Source: Hybos culiciformis (taxonomy: Eukaryota; Arthropoda; Insecta; Diptera; Hybotidae). From it: DNA of 64,000 bases. The stretch spans positions 115,305,812-115,369,811 of the forward strand of contig OZ023273.1 of assembly GCA_964007475.1 (NCBI GenBank), written 5' to 3'. Both the position numbers and the translations under genes were made by a program. Positions 25,501 through 39,258 of the stretch are shown here, piece by piece. Numbering within the stretch: position 1 is the first letter of the stretch; each line of letters opens with the position of its first letter. The notes beneath the pieces were generated by a model. It searched no databases and had not been told where the DNA came from. It saw only the letters and a list, made by a program, of their open reading frames with translations.

Positions 25501-26571
25501 AATAAAGATAATAATGAAAAAAAAAAAAATTATTATATATACATTTATATCTATCATATCAAAATAGTAAATAAAAAGAAAAAAAAAACAATTTTAATAC
25601 ATAAAATATTAGAAAGAAAGGTATATTTTTCCTTTTTTGGGTCTGCACAACAGAAGAAACAATAACAGGAAATAAAATTTTTACAAAAAAAAAAATATTT
25701 ATATAAAAAACAATAATGTCAAAGAGTCAGAATGAAAAACCTTAATCACCCGTGAAAAAAGAATGAGACAGACATTTAAGATAACAATTGGAATTTTGAT
25801 TGTTTTTTTTTTTTTGAAACAAAACATAAAAATTTACAATTCATTGAAGAAGAGATTCTTTTTCCATCTTTGAAGTATATGTGCTCTGAAGCAATTAAAG
25901 AGGAGTCTTGACCCGCTCTCTTGCTAACCATAGAATGATTGACAGAATTTTATTTCTTAGAAAAAAAATTTTTTTTTTTTACCGTAAAGATGTACTCGAA
26001 CCATATACCTTATGATCATATCCAGTGTTGCATAGATAATCAATAAAAGTTTTTTAATACTGAGTTAAAAGAAGAACAAACATTTTCATTAAATAAATAA
26101 ACAAAAAAAAAAAACAATTTTTATATAAAACATTTTTTCACCTTTTTAAAAATTTTATAAAAATAGCGAGCGAAAAATTCTTAATCTTTACTTAATTCAA
26201 TTCTATATTAAACTCACATAATATAAATCCCATTTATTTTACTGATTTTTTAAAATTTTTATTCCTTCTCTTGAAATTCAATTTAATTTTTAACTGAAAA
26301 TTATTATTGAATCCGCCAAATGCGAAGTAAATAAAAATAATTCCAATTTATTTTTTTCTCGAAATAATAATTATTTAATTTAATTTATATATGCTAATAG
26401 CTTCCGTTTGACAATTTATGCACATAAACCGAAGAAATTTTTTTTTCAGTATTTTATAGAACATTTAAAATTGGAAAAGTGTTTTAGTCAAAATCATAGC
26501 TAGAGTTAGTTGTTTGTTTTGCTAAAACAAGGTCAATATTTTGAATGAATAATAATAAAGTTACATATAAG

Positions 26572-26633
26572 AACCCGTGTGAAGTTATCCGGGATTTCAC
26601 AGTGCAGGGATTACAACCCCTACGAGGCTAATT
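26572..26633. other. Unidentified less AT-rich patch
   Basis: It reads AACCCGTGTGAAGTTATCCG, then about 40 bases with CAGGGATTAC and CCCCTACGAG. The plus strand is open (VKLSGISQCRDYNPYEANY), but no acceptor or donor is convincing. Could be a transposon remnant. Confidence 0.3.
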
Positions 26634-29359
26634 ATGTACCTATTTCTATAAATAACTTCATATTTCAATCCAAATATATAGTTTTTAATCATTTTTCAAT
26701 TAATTTTGTTCTTCCTGTATTTTATGAAAGTAATCATCATCGTATTACACTCTTGACAACTTCTTTTTACTTACTTTACATCAAAAACTCTAAAGATCTT
26801 TAAAACTTTCCACTTCTTAACTATGCAAAATAAAAATAAGAAACTGATTAAACAAAGAATTTTCTACAAAATTCGAGTAGCATTTAATAAATAAATTCTG
26901 AATAAAAAAAAAAAGAAGACACATATAATCAAATATTCATAAACGTAATTCATATAATGTTGCTTTATAAGCATTTTTATTAAGAGTAATTTCTTTTAAT
27001 TTTTTTTAAAATAGATACTAATTTATCTTCATAAAATGGTGTTGATGACAAAATTGTCTCCCACCCTAATATAATTGGTTAGACGCTTTTATAAGATACT
27101 GCCAATTGGATACAAATTTATGTATAAAAAAAAAATGTATATAATAAATGTTTAATTTTTATATTGTATTTTTTTTTTCATATCTCAATTGATTTAACAT
27201 GTAGTACCATAAAAATAAATTGAAACTTCTTTTTTATATAATGTCTGATAAGCATAATATTCTGGCTCGTAAGAAGATTTAAGAAAATTAAAATGGTCAA
27301 CATATTTTATATAAAAATTTTCTTATTGTTCGAAATTATAAATTAATTTTTTTGTCAGAAACTTCTTTTGACCCTTATCCAATTGGGTTTTTGTTCTCTT
27401 TTTTGATTCGCAATTTTTTAACTCCTTTTTTTTTTTTTTCAATTTTGAACAAATTGATGATAACATTTTTATTTCAACAAAATTTATTTTCGAGGTAAGA
27501 AAGAAGTTCGTTCTAGACAATAAATAATTATATAAAACTAGAAAATAATAATAAGTTTCTTTTAAGATACTTCCCGAAGACGGTTTTTTTAGGAAATGGT
27601 TGAGCTGGGTTTCGTTAAATGTAAGAACTAGTGTAAAACTAGTGTCAAGAAAAAGATAAATTGATTGTCCTCAATGAGAGTGTAGAGATATAGAGATGAT
27701 CTAAAGACACCTTTGTCAGTGAAGAGAAACAAAATTTTCTCTACTAAGTACATAATGGTATTAAACTCGGAAGATCGTTGCTTTTCAACTGATAAAGGTT
27801 GATTAAATTGTAAAAATGATAATAATACACATCAGATAGTGTAGTCTGAGATTTTAATACGCCGTTTATTAAATTAAATTTTTTTTTATTTATATTGACA
27901 AAAAAACTTATTCTCTGATAATAATAATATTAAAATTGTTCAATTTGAGAAGAATTTGCAATTTTTGTGTACATACATGCTTATATAATATATATACTAC
28001 TTACATATTATATCCTAAATCAATTGAATAAAAAGATAAGATGCTGACCAAGTGATTAAACGCTAGAGAATACAAAAATAAAAATAATTCCAATTTTTTT
28101 TCTTTGCTTTGAACAAATAAAAAGCTTACTAGTTGAATTTTTATTTTATATGCTTGTGTAATAAAAAACCATTTTTTTTTTGTCCTAAATAGTAATGATA
28201 AAAAATTTAATTGAATTGAAACTCTGTAGATTTTTTTACTTTTTTTTTGCAAAATTTATTACTAAGTAATTCGAAGAAAAAATAAATATCAAATTGACAA
28301 TTAAGGTTGTATGAACTTTTATTAAGAATCGAGTACGAATATATTTCCTTGAAACATAACTTTTTATGTTTTTCTCCCTTCAAAAAAGTTGCACACGCAT
28401 AAAATATACATTTTTGGTACAAGATCTTAACCCAAACCTAAACCTAATACTATAAACATATTATTTCATATCTTACTTAAAACTTAACTTATTAAAAACT
28501 CAACAATCTATCAAAAACTCAATATTAGATCTAAATATTTACGTAAATTAAATATTGGAACTTTTTTTTCCAAATTTGTTTAAAAGGATCAAAACCCGTT
28601 AATAACAAAACAAAACCCTCAGCATATATTTTGTGGACCATCCTAGTTAATTTTTATTTTTTTTGTTATATTATAATATTTGTTGTTCGGCCAAAATGTA
28701 AGAAAAAATTAAAAAAAAGACTAACAATAATGTACTCGAAATTTTTCATTGTCGTATGAAGTAATTTGTACTTGTCGTCCAGTATTTACGTCTTTTTTTT
28801 TTTTTCTTTTTTTTTTTTGTGAAATGCAAATGATGGATGGTCTTCACGTTCTAAATGTACAATTTTTCTTGAAAAAAAAAATATATATATGAAATATACA
28901 TAATAAATACATAATACGGTTATATCTTTATGTCATTATTATTTTTTTTTTCCGTAATATGATTGAATATGTTGTGTTATACTTAATATGGTAATATGGG
29001 CGGAAAATGGATCCATTAATGGCGGCTTTAAAATAAATTTCTTAAATTGTTTATTTTTTTTTTTCAAGATTAATATTATCGTTCTTTTTTTTTTTTCAAA
29101 GGAAGTGATTAAATTTTGATTTTTTTTTTGTTTATTTTAAAAAATAAAAAAAATAAAAATCTTTTGAATAAAAAATTATGTGAATATTTTCTTTCTTAAA
29201 TGATTTATTTGCCTAGTGGAATTTTTTATTTTTTGTTCTTGCCTTCATTAACTCTCATCCTGGTTGTTAAGTTTGAAAAAAAAAAACAAATAACTAGAAT
29301 AAAAATGAATGTAATAAGGATTATTGAGTATAAGTGTCAAATTCACGCCAAACACGTTT

Positions 29360-29649
29360 ACCGCTTCAACGCCCATATTTCGTCATAATTCCCAGATGTG
29401 ATAGAATCAGCTTCGGAGATTCGTTTTCAATTCGCACCTCGAGAACGTGGAAAGCTCTCCCATCAAAACTGTTCCCGACAGCTGGCGGACGCTTGATTTA
29501 CGACTTGCGCCGCTTTAAGAAGAGTGTAAATGATTACCGACTAACTGTCCCACTTTTTAATCCCGTCAAAACTTCCTGTCCTCATTACTAATAAGTTATA
29601 GTATAAAAGGTATCCCACCTAGTGATTTGGTAACTTTAATAAAAAAAAT
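29360..29649 (+). mobile_element. 5'-truncated non-LTR retrotransposon (LINE) 3' end, copy 1
   Basis: An open stretch ending at TAA encodes the tail of a LINE ORF2, with FSIRTSRTWKALPSKLFPT followed by a LRRFKKSVND-type segment. This arrangement is seen at the C-terminus of Jockey/CR1-like reverse transcriptase proteins. The 3' UTR is short (GTATCCCACCTAGTGATTTG then GTAACTTTAATAAA) and ends in an A-rich tail. A second copy at 37120-37424 shares the 3' end. The catalytic part is absent, so this is a dead fragment. Confidence 0.75.
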
Positions 29650-31830
29650 AATTAATTGTGAATGCAAGACTGATTATTGACTCAGTTGTTAAAAAAACGT
29701 AGAAAATCTGAACGGCCAATATTTATTTCGTTACAACGATATTTATTCCAAAAATATTGTCCAAATATCAGAGAATATTAAAAATCGATGATTCGCGCCA
29801 ATATCCTTTAAAAACCTGGAGAATTAAATTGTGCTATTAAATATAATCTTTTACTGAATTAATTACATAATACTTACATTATGTTTCATATAATATATAC
29901 ATTAAAATGATATTTATTCAAAAACATACATTTTTTTTTCAAAAACTTTTTTAACTTGAAACAAATTAAAAAAATAAAATAAAATGAACCAAAATGTTTG
30001 TCATCTGTAAAAATTATCTTGGTAAAAAATTTATGTCAATGAAACGGAAAATATCCAAGGTTTTTCCTGCCAGCATTTTTAATAAATATAACATGAGAGT
30101 AGTAAAAAAAAAATAAAATATACAACTTACATTATTATTACATATTTTCAATTTAATGATAACAATTTTATTTTATTTTTTTTCTATTTTTTGCAAAAAA
30201 CATATTTTCCATTATGTAATGCAGGAAAATCATTATTTAAGGTATATTTTCATTTTTAAAATGACCGGAACTTTGAAAATGACAGAACACATTTAAAATG
30301 GACAGTTTTTTATTTTAAGAATTTCGACAGACAATGTTCAGAAAAGGAAATCAAAACTACACGCACAAAATCTTTCGACAGTGAAATGATAACCAAAAAA
30401 TATCATATTTGAGTTTTTTTATCTCTAAATAAATATGATAAAAAAAAAGAAAGCATAAAAAAAATTGTTATCAAAACTTCAAATTGAAGAAAAATCAATA
30501 ATTAAATTCATTAGTTAGAAAAATAAAAGAAAAATAAATCACTGCCATAAGATCTTGTATTCACAGTTTTCCTAGAAGAATGCTTTTTCCAAGTTCATAA
30601 TATGTTGGAAGTTAAAGTATTGAATTAATGTGCTAAAAAATATGGAATTCAGCTGTTATGCCTTGTGATCACAGGAGACTTAAAGTTCTATGTTGTTGTG
30701 GAAATTTCTTTAAAAAAATAATAAACAAATAACATTATTACAAATAGATAGGTCAAATTTTTAAATAATGCAATAATAAATTTTTAAACACAACAATATT
30801 TAATGTATATTTTTTTTATTGAAATTTTGAATAATGCAATAATAAATATTGCATACAATATCTAGAATAAAATCTATTTTATTTATTTACATATGTATAT
30901 TTGATTGTTTACGTTCATGTTCTTCTCTGTAAGGATATAATAATATTTTACGTCTGAAACATAAATAATAAATTGACATTGCCACGTGACTTTATAACTA
31001 TACAGATATTTTCATCTTTTTTTCTTATGTCAAAATTTCTTCCGTTCCGGAATTGCATATATATAGAAGAAGAAAGATATTCAATGACAATGCAAAGTTA
31101 TTTTCATGTTTCGGAGTTACGTAAATTAATAAGTTTTTACTATATTAGAAAATTGTTGAAAATTGGAAATTTTATCTATGGACTTTAATTAAATTAAATT
31201 AAATCTTGCGTCTTTTTCTTGTAATGATGATAATGAATAGGTAATTGTTATGTTAATTGAAATGAAAATCTGTCATAAACAAGATACATTTATCTTACAA
31301 AAAAAAAATTAAGTATACGAACCAACAGATAATTTAAATTTGTTTTACGATTTTAATTTTTCAAATTATTAATCAAAAAAAAAATTTATCAACATTTAAG
31401 AAATATTAAAAACTTTCTATTTTAGAACCGATTAATTCTTATGAACACATAACAACAAATAAAATGAAAATTAACTTGAATAAAAAAAATGCATGAAAAA
31501 TATTTTCCAACTGAATGCATCATTTTATTTTTAAACAAAAGATTCGCTTGCCTAACTTGTGTAGGCCTTATATTTTAATTTACTTTTTGTTTTCTTCTTT
31601 CTACATCTTCTATTTTTTTTTTTTTTTTTTTAGCATCAAGAACTAAGTTTGAAGGGGTGAGAAATTTATTTATTTTACTGGAAAGAAAAAATGATGAACA
31701 ACTGACAAGTTTAATTGACAGCCATAAAGTGATATGGTAATGTAGTGGAAATTTTCTTCAACAATTTTTTTTTTTGTACCAAAAACAGGAAGACTATTTC
31801 TTTAACATGTATAAATATTATACCAACATT

Positions 31831-31990
31831 TGAGCTGTTTTTTTTGAAAGTGGTATAAGTCCACTTTTTAAAAAAAATGAGTTAATGGTAATTTTAGTAA
31901 GATATAGCCACCTTCTCTCCATATTTACATGAAAAAATGATACATGAAAAAATAGACTTATACCACTTTCAAAAAGAACAGAACAGTTCA
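31831..31990. mobile_element. 160-bp TIR (MITE-like) element
   Basis: A perfect inverted repeat TTTTTGAAAGTGGTATAAGT is present on both sides, extended outward by TGAGCTGTT on the left and TGAACTGTT on the right. The interior of about 90 bp is non-coding. Superfamily is not clear. Confidence 0.7.
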
Positions 31991-32720
31991 TTTATTAGTT
32001 ACATGAATTTTTTTTTTGGAATACTTTATTCAAAATTTTTACATTTTTGTTTCAAAAATTGTTAGGGAACTTAATAAATAAAATTTCTATACTTAATGAT
32101 GATAAACATACTTACCAAAAATAAATCAAATCTAATATCTTCTTTTCAAAATAGTTTGATTTTTCATTTAGAACTATTTTCTTTAATTGAACTAAAACTT
32201 CATTCATTACAAATTTTTATATTTTGTTTAATAAAAACCTTTTTTTTTAACTATAAATCTGTAATAACCAAAAAGGTCTATGCACTCTGCACAGATTCGA
32301 TTCTTAAATTCTTCTATAACTATAACTATTTTTAAATAGAAAATTCCAACCATAATGTTTCGAATTGTATATATATAAAAATTTATTTTCACTAAATAAA
32401 AGATAATTTTTTTTCTTTTGTTTTGTTTCATTTTTTGGTTGTTTGTAAAAAGTCCGTCGCTTTTATGAATGGAAAAATTTTCATCATCATAAGACAACTT
32501 GTTGAATAATTTGCTGAAATTTAAATCAATACAAAAGGATGTCTTTTATATTATTTATTTGTTTGGTATTGTCATTAATGTCCTTGAAAACTTTTGTGAA
32601 TTATAAATTTCTATACATGTTGTATTATAAACATACATAATACATTTACAATATTTAATGATACATTATGATGATACATATATTTTGGTATTGAACTAAG
32701 CTCTAATTTTTTTCTTTCAG

Positions 32721-32796
32721 AACTTCAAGTCTCAACCAAAATTATTAGTAATTCTGTCAGCAAGAAAAATTCGAAATAAAAATTTTTACAACAAAG
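32721..32796 (+). other. Possible plus-strand exon of 76 nt
   Basis: A strong acceptor (pyrimidine run TTTTTTTCTTTCAG ending at 32720) is followed 76 nt later by AAAG|GTAAGTTAG. Frame 0 is open for 25 codons (starting NFKSQPKLLVILSARK); the other two frames have stops. No partner exons or start were recognised on this strand. It could be part of a noncoding RNA antisense to the candidate SoxN intron, a UTR or small coding exon, or a chance pairing of splice-like sites. Confidence 0.3.
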
Positions 32797-35158
32797 GTAA
32801 GTTAGTTGCTATAAATAATATTCCTATTAATAATACGATCGTCAAAGCCCTCACTGAACGAAAATAAATAAATGCAACTCGTATGTTCTTTTTCATCGTT
32901 AATATGTAATGTAAAATAAAAAGGATCAGTTTCATAAATGATTTTTTATTGAAATCTTATAATTTCATGACCCAAATGAAATCTATCCTTTTTATTTCTA
33001 TTAATTAAATATCGGTGCAATACTCAAATATTTTTTAATACTATAATTTGTTTTATTTTTATTTCATTGTAAGAATTTTGGGTATACATTTTGCATCTGA
33101 AATGCATTTTAATTTACATTCATTACGCTATCTGTATAGTAGTTTTTTTCTTTAAATACTGTACATACTATTCATACTTACTTTTTATTTAGGAATAACT
33201 AACTACTAACTAATAAGTCTGAATGTATCACAACAACATAACTCAAAATTAACTATTTAAGTTAAAATATCATGGTTGTTTTCTAATAAACTTAATTCCT
33301 AAATAAAATCAGAATATAAAAAATTTCAAAAATCAATTTAAATACTAGAACGATGCCATAATTGCAATCGACGTTATTGTACCTTATTCTTTTTTTTTTT
33401 AAATAGAAAAACATTTCTGTTTTTTCGTACTCTAGACAAATACCAAAATTGAAAAGCAATGGAAATTAAATTTAAAAAAAATGTAAATTTATACTTTTTT
33501 GATAGTGCAATTTCCTGTCCCTGTTTCAAATGTTAAATTATAAATTTCCTAAAAAAATCTACATCAAAAATATATAAATCACAACAAAAATGTTTTTAAT
33601 ATTATTTTTATCGAAAAACTGTATAAGATGATCACCTGAAAGATTTTTGTGGGTCATATCGCATAAAATTTTTCATTTGAAAGAAAAAAAAAAATCGAAA
33701 AAAGATCCTTTTTCTTGTTGCAATTCGATGAGTGGCAATCTTCGTGAAATAAAATCATAAACAAGAAAAAAAAAAAAAAAACAAAATTGCGATTTTATTT
33801 CTGTGATTTAAATTTTAAAAGAAAGAAACTCGAGAATCATTTTCCTGTTTCGTGCGGTCGATTTTTTTTTTTTTTAATAAGTTTTAAAATTTATTCTTGG
33901 TAATAACTGAAATTTAATGTATTTATGTAGTAAGTATATGTTTTTTTTATAAGTAGTACTTGAAAGCAAGTAATGCAGATATGTATATAGCTTAGGCACA
34001 GAGCTACAAACATAAATTATGGTTAGAATTTCGTAAACGTTACAAAGATCTTTAATATCTTTTTGTTCGAAATTATTTTCTGGTTCTATGTTATAAATTA
34101 TTATATGATTATATAGCATTAGGTTGTAAAATTTATTCAGGCTTGGAATAAATTTTCCAATGGATAATACAATATTTTTTTCTATTTTTACTCGTAAAAC
34201 ACTCGTAAAATATGTGTTGTTCGGCCTCAGATCTAGAATTAATATAAGAAGTAAGCACTGTTTTATATCAAATTCTAATGTTAAACGAGGGTTAGTTGTT
34301 GAAGATACAAATCACTAATATGAGATTGATATATCAAAATGGTTTGGTACGGAAAAATTATATGATAAAGACTACAAACTTTAGGTAAAACAAATTCTTT
34401 GTTGTGATTGATACTAGATATAAACTTCATCTAACTGGGTTCGTCAACAGCTCGGTGTAAACAAAATTAAATTATTAAAATATATTCTGTTGTTTTCTAT
34501 TCGTAGTGAACGATCATTTCATGAAAGAAAAAATTTAAAAATATTATAGCTAAATAATGGAAATCAATGAGAAATTAAATAATGCGCATAATTCAGATCT
34601 TTTTCTTCATATTTATTTTTGCGCACGTTTATAAGAAATCGTGGGAAATTTATCTTTTTTTTAACATAGTTATCGAAAACAGTGTTAGAAAAATCTAAAA
34701 ATTTTTACTTAATGTAAAATAATAATCTTTAAAATAAAATCTGTTTTTTTTTTTTTTTTGAGGAAATAGATCGTTGAAAAGTTAGTTAATATTTGAACAC
34801 AAAGATATTCGAATTAACAATGAATTATGTATGTTCAAAAAAAAAATGCACTGAAAAGGGTTTAATAATAGTTAATGAAGTTGGGTAGGCGTTATAATTG
34901 AAATGATTTTTTTTTATTTATTTCATAATTTATGTTTTTAATGAATTTAATCAAAGAATATAAATAACATTTTATTTAGCAAATTTTTATAAAATTTCGA
35001 TTTAAAATTTTTATGTCGTCGTTGTACAAATCAAATTGATCAATGGTTCTCAAGCAATGTCATTCTGGTACTCATTCGTATCATTACCATTTCTGTTTCC
35101 ACATTAACTTTAAGGGTCAAATAGGCATGAAAAGTTGATCATTACTCGTTATTATATT

Positions 35159-35198
35159 AATATACTTAAACTAATATACTTAAACTAATATACTTAGA
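35159..35198. repeat. 14-bp tandem repeat, about 2.8 copies
   Basis: The unit AATATACTTAAACT occurs at 35159 and 35173, with a partial third copy from 35187. Confidence 0.85.
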
Positions 35199-37119
35199 TT
35201 GAATGCGAAATAATAAGCTATAAAGATAAAAACTAATATAAATTTATTATGAAAAAATTAGAAAAAATTAGATTTCCGAAAAGATTAAAAAATATAACAA
35301 TCTGTTTATTTTTGTCCTTTCCATTATCCTGCTCTTTTACAATATTTATTTCGGGGGAATTTTAGTTTTTTTTAAGATTAAATTTTCCTTTAAACTGTTT
35401 TCGACATTAAGTACTTCGACGTAAGTTCCAGAAGCCAAATATATTTCGTTAAATGTAATGGTTGTATAAAAGTAAAAGTTAAGACTATATAATTAAAATT
35501 ACTTTAAAAGAATTTTTACACCTAAATATTATTGATTTTCTGTTGGTATTTTATTGAAAAACAACTGGGCCAGTTAGAAAAAAAATTTATTATTATTATT
35601 ATTATTAAAATGCATGCCATGCTTATGCAATAAAATTACTACATTAATGTTAGCATCATTAAATTTATGGTAACGAACGCATATTATTTTCAAAGTAAAA
35701 GAAAAATAACATTGATAGTGTAATACATAATATGTATATGTATAACAAAAACAAGACATGAATTTATTACACCTTAAAGGTAATAAATTTTGGAATATCG
35801 AAAACATTATGATGGCAATTTAGGAAAAGATTCATTACCTTTCAACTTAGTTAATGAAATTTAAAAAAAAAAAAAATTAAAATATTTTCTGTACTGTATA
35901 TATTATTGAAGCTTAATTTTTTATGATTATTATAAAACTCAAAATTATTTCATGATGCCTGTAATTAAATGGGATTTTTTGTATTCTTACTTGTTAATGT
36001 TAATGTTATGTTTTAAAAAAAAACCTAAGAAATCGAAAGTTTTCGCAAACTTACGCCAAATCTAATGTGCTTAAAAGTACGTACACTCTTTGAGAAAGCA
36101 AACATAACATTATAAAAAATTTTGAAGCGATCTAAAAATAGGCAAGATAAAACTACAGGTATAACATAAAATTCATATTAAATTTTTCATAAATTCATTA
36201 ATTACTGAGCTGGAAAAGATAAGCTAATATTTTTCATATGACTTTCATACATGATGGTCATATCTATCTTCATTTAATTTAGGAAATATACATGCATGTA
36301 TCTCCTTATATATAGGTACATAAATGTAAATAAATGAACAGCACTATTTTCCCAGATCCTTCTTAATGACTATCAAAACTTCGCACCCTATTTATTATTG
36401 GTACTAAATTAATGACATAATGATTGCTTGATGCAAGAACTTAATATTTTAAAGACACATTTGAAAGAAAACAACAAAACAGTATAAATTCGTAAATTAA
36501 TGATTTTTCATGTTTTCTTTATTGAATATTTTGACAATTTTTTGACTGTTAATTTTCCCAAAAATTTAATTCAAGCATAATGAATCCTTTTTATATTTGA
36601 TTGAAAAGAATCTGGCAAGATTCTTTTTAAGCAAAATTAACTAAAAAAAAAAGTAAAATAAAAAAAAAACAAAAATAATTGAAATGCGTGATTCCTAGGA
36701 AATTAGCATCATTTGAGGGTCATTTAGAAAACCCTTTTCTTTTCTTTTAACTTTTTTTTTTTTTTAACATCGAATGTTGGATCTGGACCTATTAATTTAT
36801 CAAAAATAAGTAGGTAGGGTGAGCAGAAAAAAATTTGGAATATAAAAAAAAACAAAGTTTTGTACTTGAAGGATCATAGATTTTCCTTTTATCATAAATT
36901 TATAGAACTATTATGTATTAACTTTACATTCAAGAAATATTTCGATACAATTTTCATAATTTTTGCTATTCAATTATACTTGTGTTATAGAGAAATACAT
37001 TAGAGAGAAATTATCACAATTTTGATCATTAGGTATGCTTCGCAACTAATAACAATTCGATCCAACTCATCTGGTCCAACTCAACTGATATTTATTTTAC
37101 ATAGGAATATACTTCTAAC

Positions 37120-37424
37120 TTTTTTTTTTTTTATTAAAGTTACCAAATCACTAGGTGGGATACCTTTTATACTTAAAAAAGAATGGATTTGATAATGGGG
37201 ACAGGAAGTTTAGACGGGATTAAAAAATGGGACAGTCAGTAGGTAATTATTTACAGTCTTCTTAAAACGGCGCAAGTCGTTGATCAAACGTCCGCCAGCT
37301 GTCAGGAACAATTTTGAAGGAAGAGCATTCCACATTCTCGATTTGCGAATTGAAAACGAATCTCCGAAGCTCGTTCTATCACATCTGAGAATTTTGACGA
37401 AATACGTGTGTGACGTTGAAGCGG
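37120..37424 (-). mobile_element. 5'-truncated LINE 3' end, copy 2
   Basis: Minus-strand relative of the fragment at 29360-29649. It runs from CCGCTTCAACG (37424) through the same ORF2 tail and the same 3' UTR, GTATCCCACCTAGTGATTTG, ending in AATAAA and a poly(A) run at about 37132-37121. Substitutions and a small insertion near 37175-37185 separate the copies. Truncation at nearly the same 5' point may be chance or a short family variant. Confidence 0.75.
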
Positions 37425-38876
37425 ATTATACAATATAAATTTTGAATCACTCTATCTATTGCTCTTATAATACCACAAAAAGAATTACCACCAAGAATTT
37501 TGTCTTAAAATTTTATTAAAATAATAAAACTTGATCAACACGTTTGCAGTAATATTATTTAAAAAAAAAAAAACAAGAAAATCTATGAATGCAAAAGGAC
37601 ATGCGTAAACACAGCATATTGGAATTGAATTAAAATTGTTAAGCCATATTACGAAATCTTTTGATTTTAATAATTTGATAAAACCAAAAAAAAGTTTTTG
37701 CATTTGAAAAATAAAAATAAATTTTTTTTTTTTCTGAAAAAAATTCTAGTTTTTTTTGTTTTTCTGAAAAAATACGAAAAAAGGATAATAATATATGGCA
37801 CCCGGTTTTTATTTACAGAAGAAAAAAAATAAAAAAAATTGAAATGAAATCATAAATTCTTGTAAAAAAGGGTGCGTCAAAGATTTGAGACGCTCCAATG
37901 AATTTTTATAAAAAGCGAAATCTTAAATTGAATTTTTAACACTTTACTTCATTGAAACAACGAAGAAGTATTAATTTGATTAATTGAAACTTAGAACTAA
38001 AACTTTCTATTCATTAAAGTGATTTTGTATAAGTTAAAGAAAAAAACTGAAGTCATTTTTCAATTTTGTGATATTTTATTAGGTACATACAATTTTAATA
38101 TAAACATGGTATAGACTCAATTCACTTGGGCAATATGAAGATATTGCGAGTATAAAATGTATGTGCTGGAAGTATAAACAGTACGTTTGCGACTTTATTC
38201 TTTGGTTCGATGGAGTCAAAACTAGATGCTAAATGGTCTGCTCCCTTCTTGGGTCTATCTATAACAATTCAAAATTAAGTGATTTTTTTTTTTATAAATA
38301 AAAAATATTCGAAGTCAGTTCGAACAGAATTATTCATTATTTTATTCCGAAAGAAAATATCCTTTAAGTGATGCGCAAATATAGAAAAAGGATATCAAAA
38401 TAATTTAAAATATAATTTTTTTTTTTTTGCACTAAAATAATAAAATATACAAAAAATTCGCTATGGTCTGAACTGTTTTTATAAATATTGCGCGCAATTT
38501 TTGATTCTTAAACAAAAAAAAAAAGAACTTTTTTGTTGGTGTTTTTTCAACTGAGAGGATAAAATGGTGCAAAAAAAAAATATAATATTCGCCTTAATTT
38601 GTAAATGATATGCATGAAACATGTATGTATAAAAAAAAAAACAAAAAAACAAATAATAATATTTTTGAATAAGTATCATTAAATTCTGGTTAAGAATAAT
38701 GTGTGTGCTATTATATTTTAGTTTGTTTTTTTATTATAATATGAAAAGATATACATACTATGTTTACAGAAAATTTTAATTTTGAAATAGTCTTGAAAAA
38801 CATATAAACGAAATTTTATTTAAAAGTGGAAACTTAATTACATAAATAATTTCTTAATATTCCTATCTAATACGGC

Positions 38877-39258
38877 GTTCAAACAGGCCCAAAATTATAT
38901 AGTTTAAGCTTAAACTAGTGTAGTTTTGGTTTCTGCCATACAAAATTTCTGTAGTTAGTTACACCAGTTTAAGCTAAAACTACTTATTAAAACTAGAAAA
39001 TGAAAGCAGTAAGCAAAAGTGAAATCAATTATTTGTAATAATTCATAGCATAATTTATGTAGATAAAGTCGGGCAAAATAAAATATGTGGTGAAAAACTA
39101 AAAAAAATTTCTACTCATAAAAAAAAATCATAATAAAAAATGTAAATAATAACAAAAAAAATTTTAGTTGACAAAATAACACTAGTTTAATTTTATTTTA
39201 TGTCTGAACGGTTTGCTTAAACTATAAAATTTTATAGTTTAAATTTTTATGTTTGAAC
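38877..39258. mobile_element. Candidate TIR element of about 380 bp
   Basis: GTTCAAACA marks both ends in inverted orientation. Just inside, TATAGTTTAAGC and ACTAGTGT motifs also recur inverted (38901 onward, and 39180-39240). The inverted repeats are broken by insertions, so this is an old or composite copy. Confidence 0.5.

Noticed and set aside
28429..28450. CCTAAACCTAA resembling insect telomere repeats
   Set aside because: Only two units with irregular spacing; not an array.
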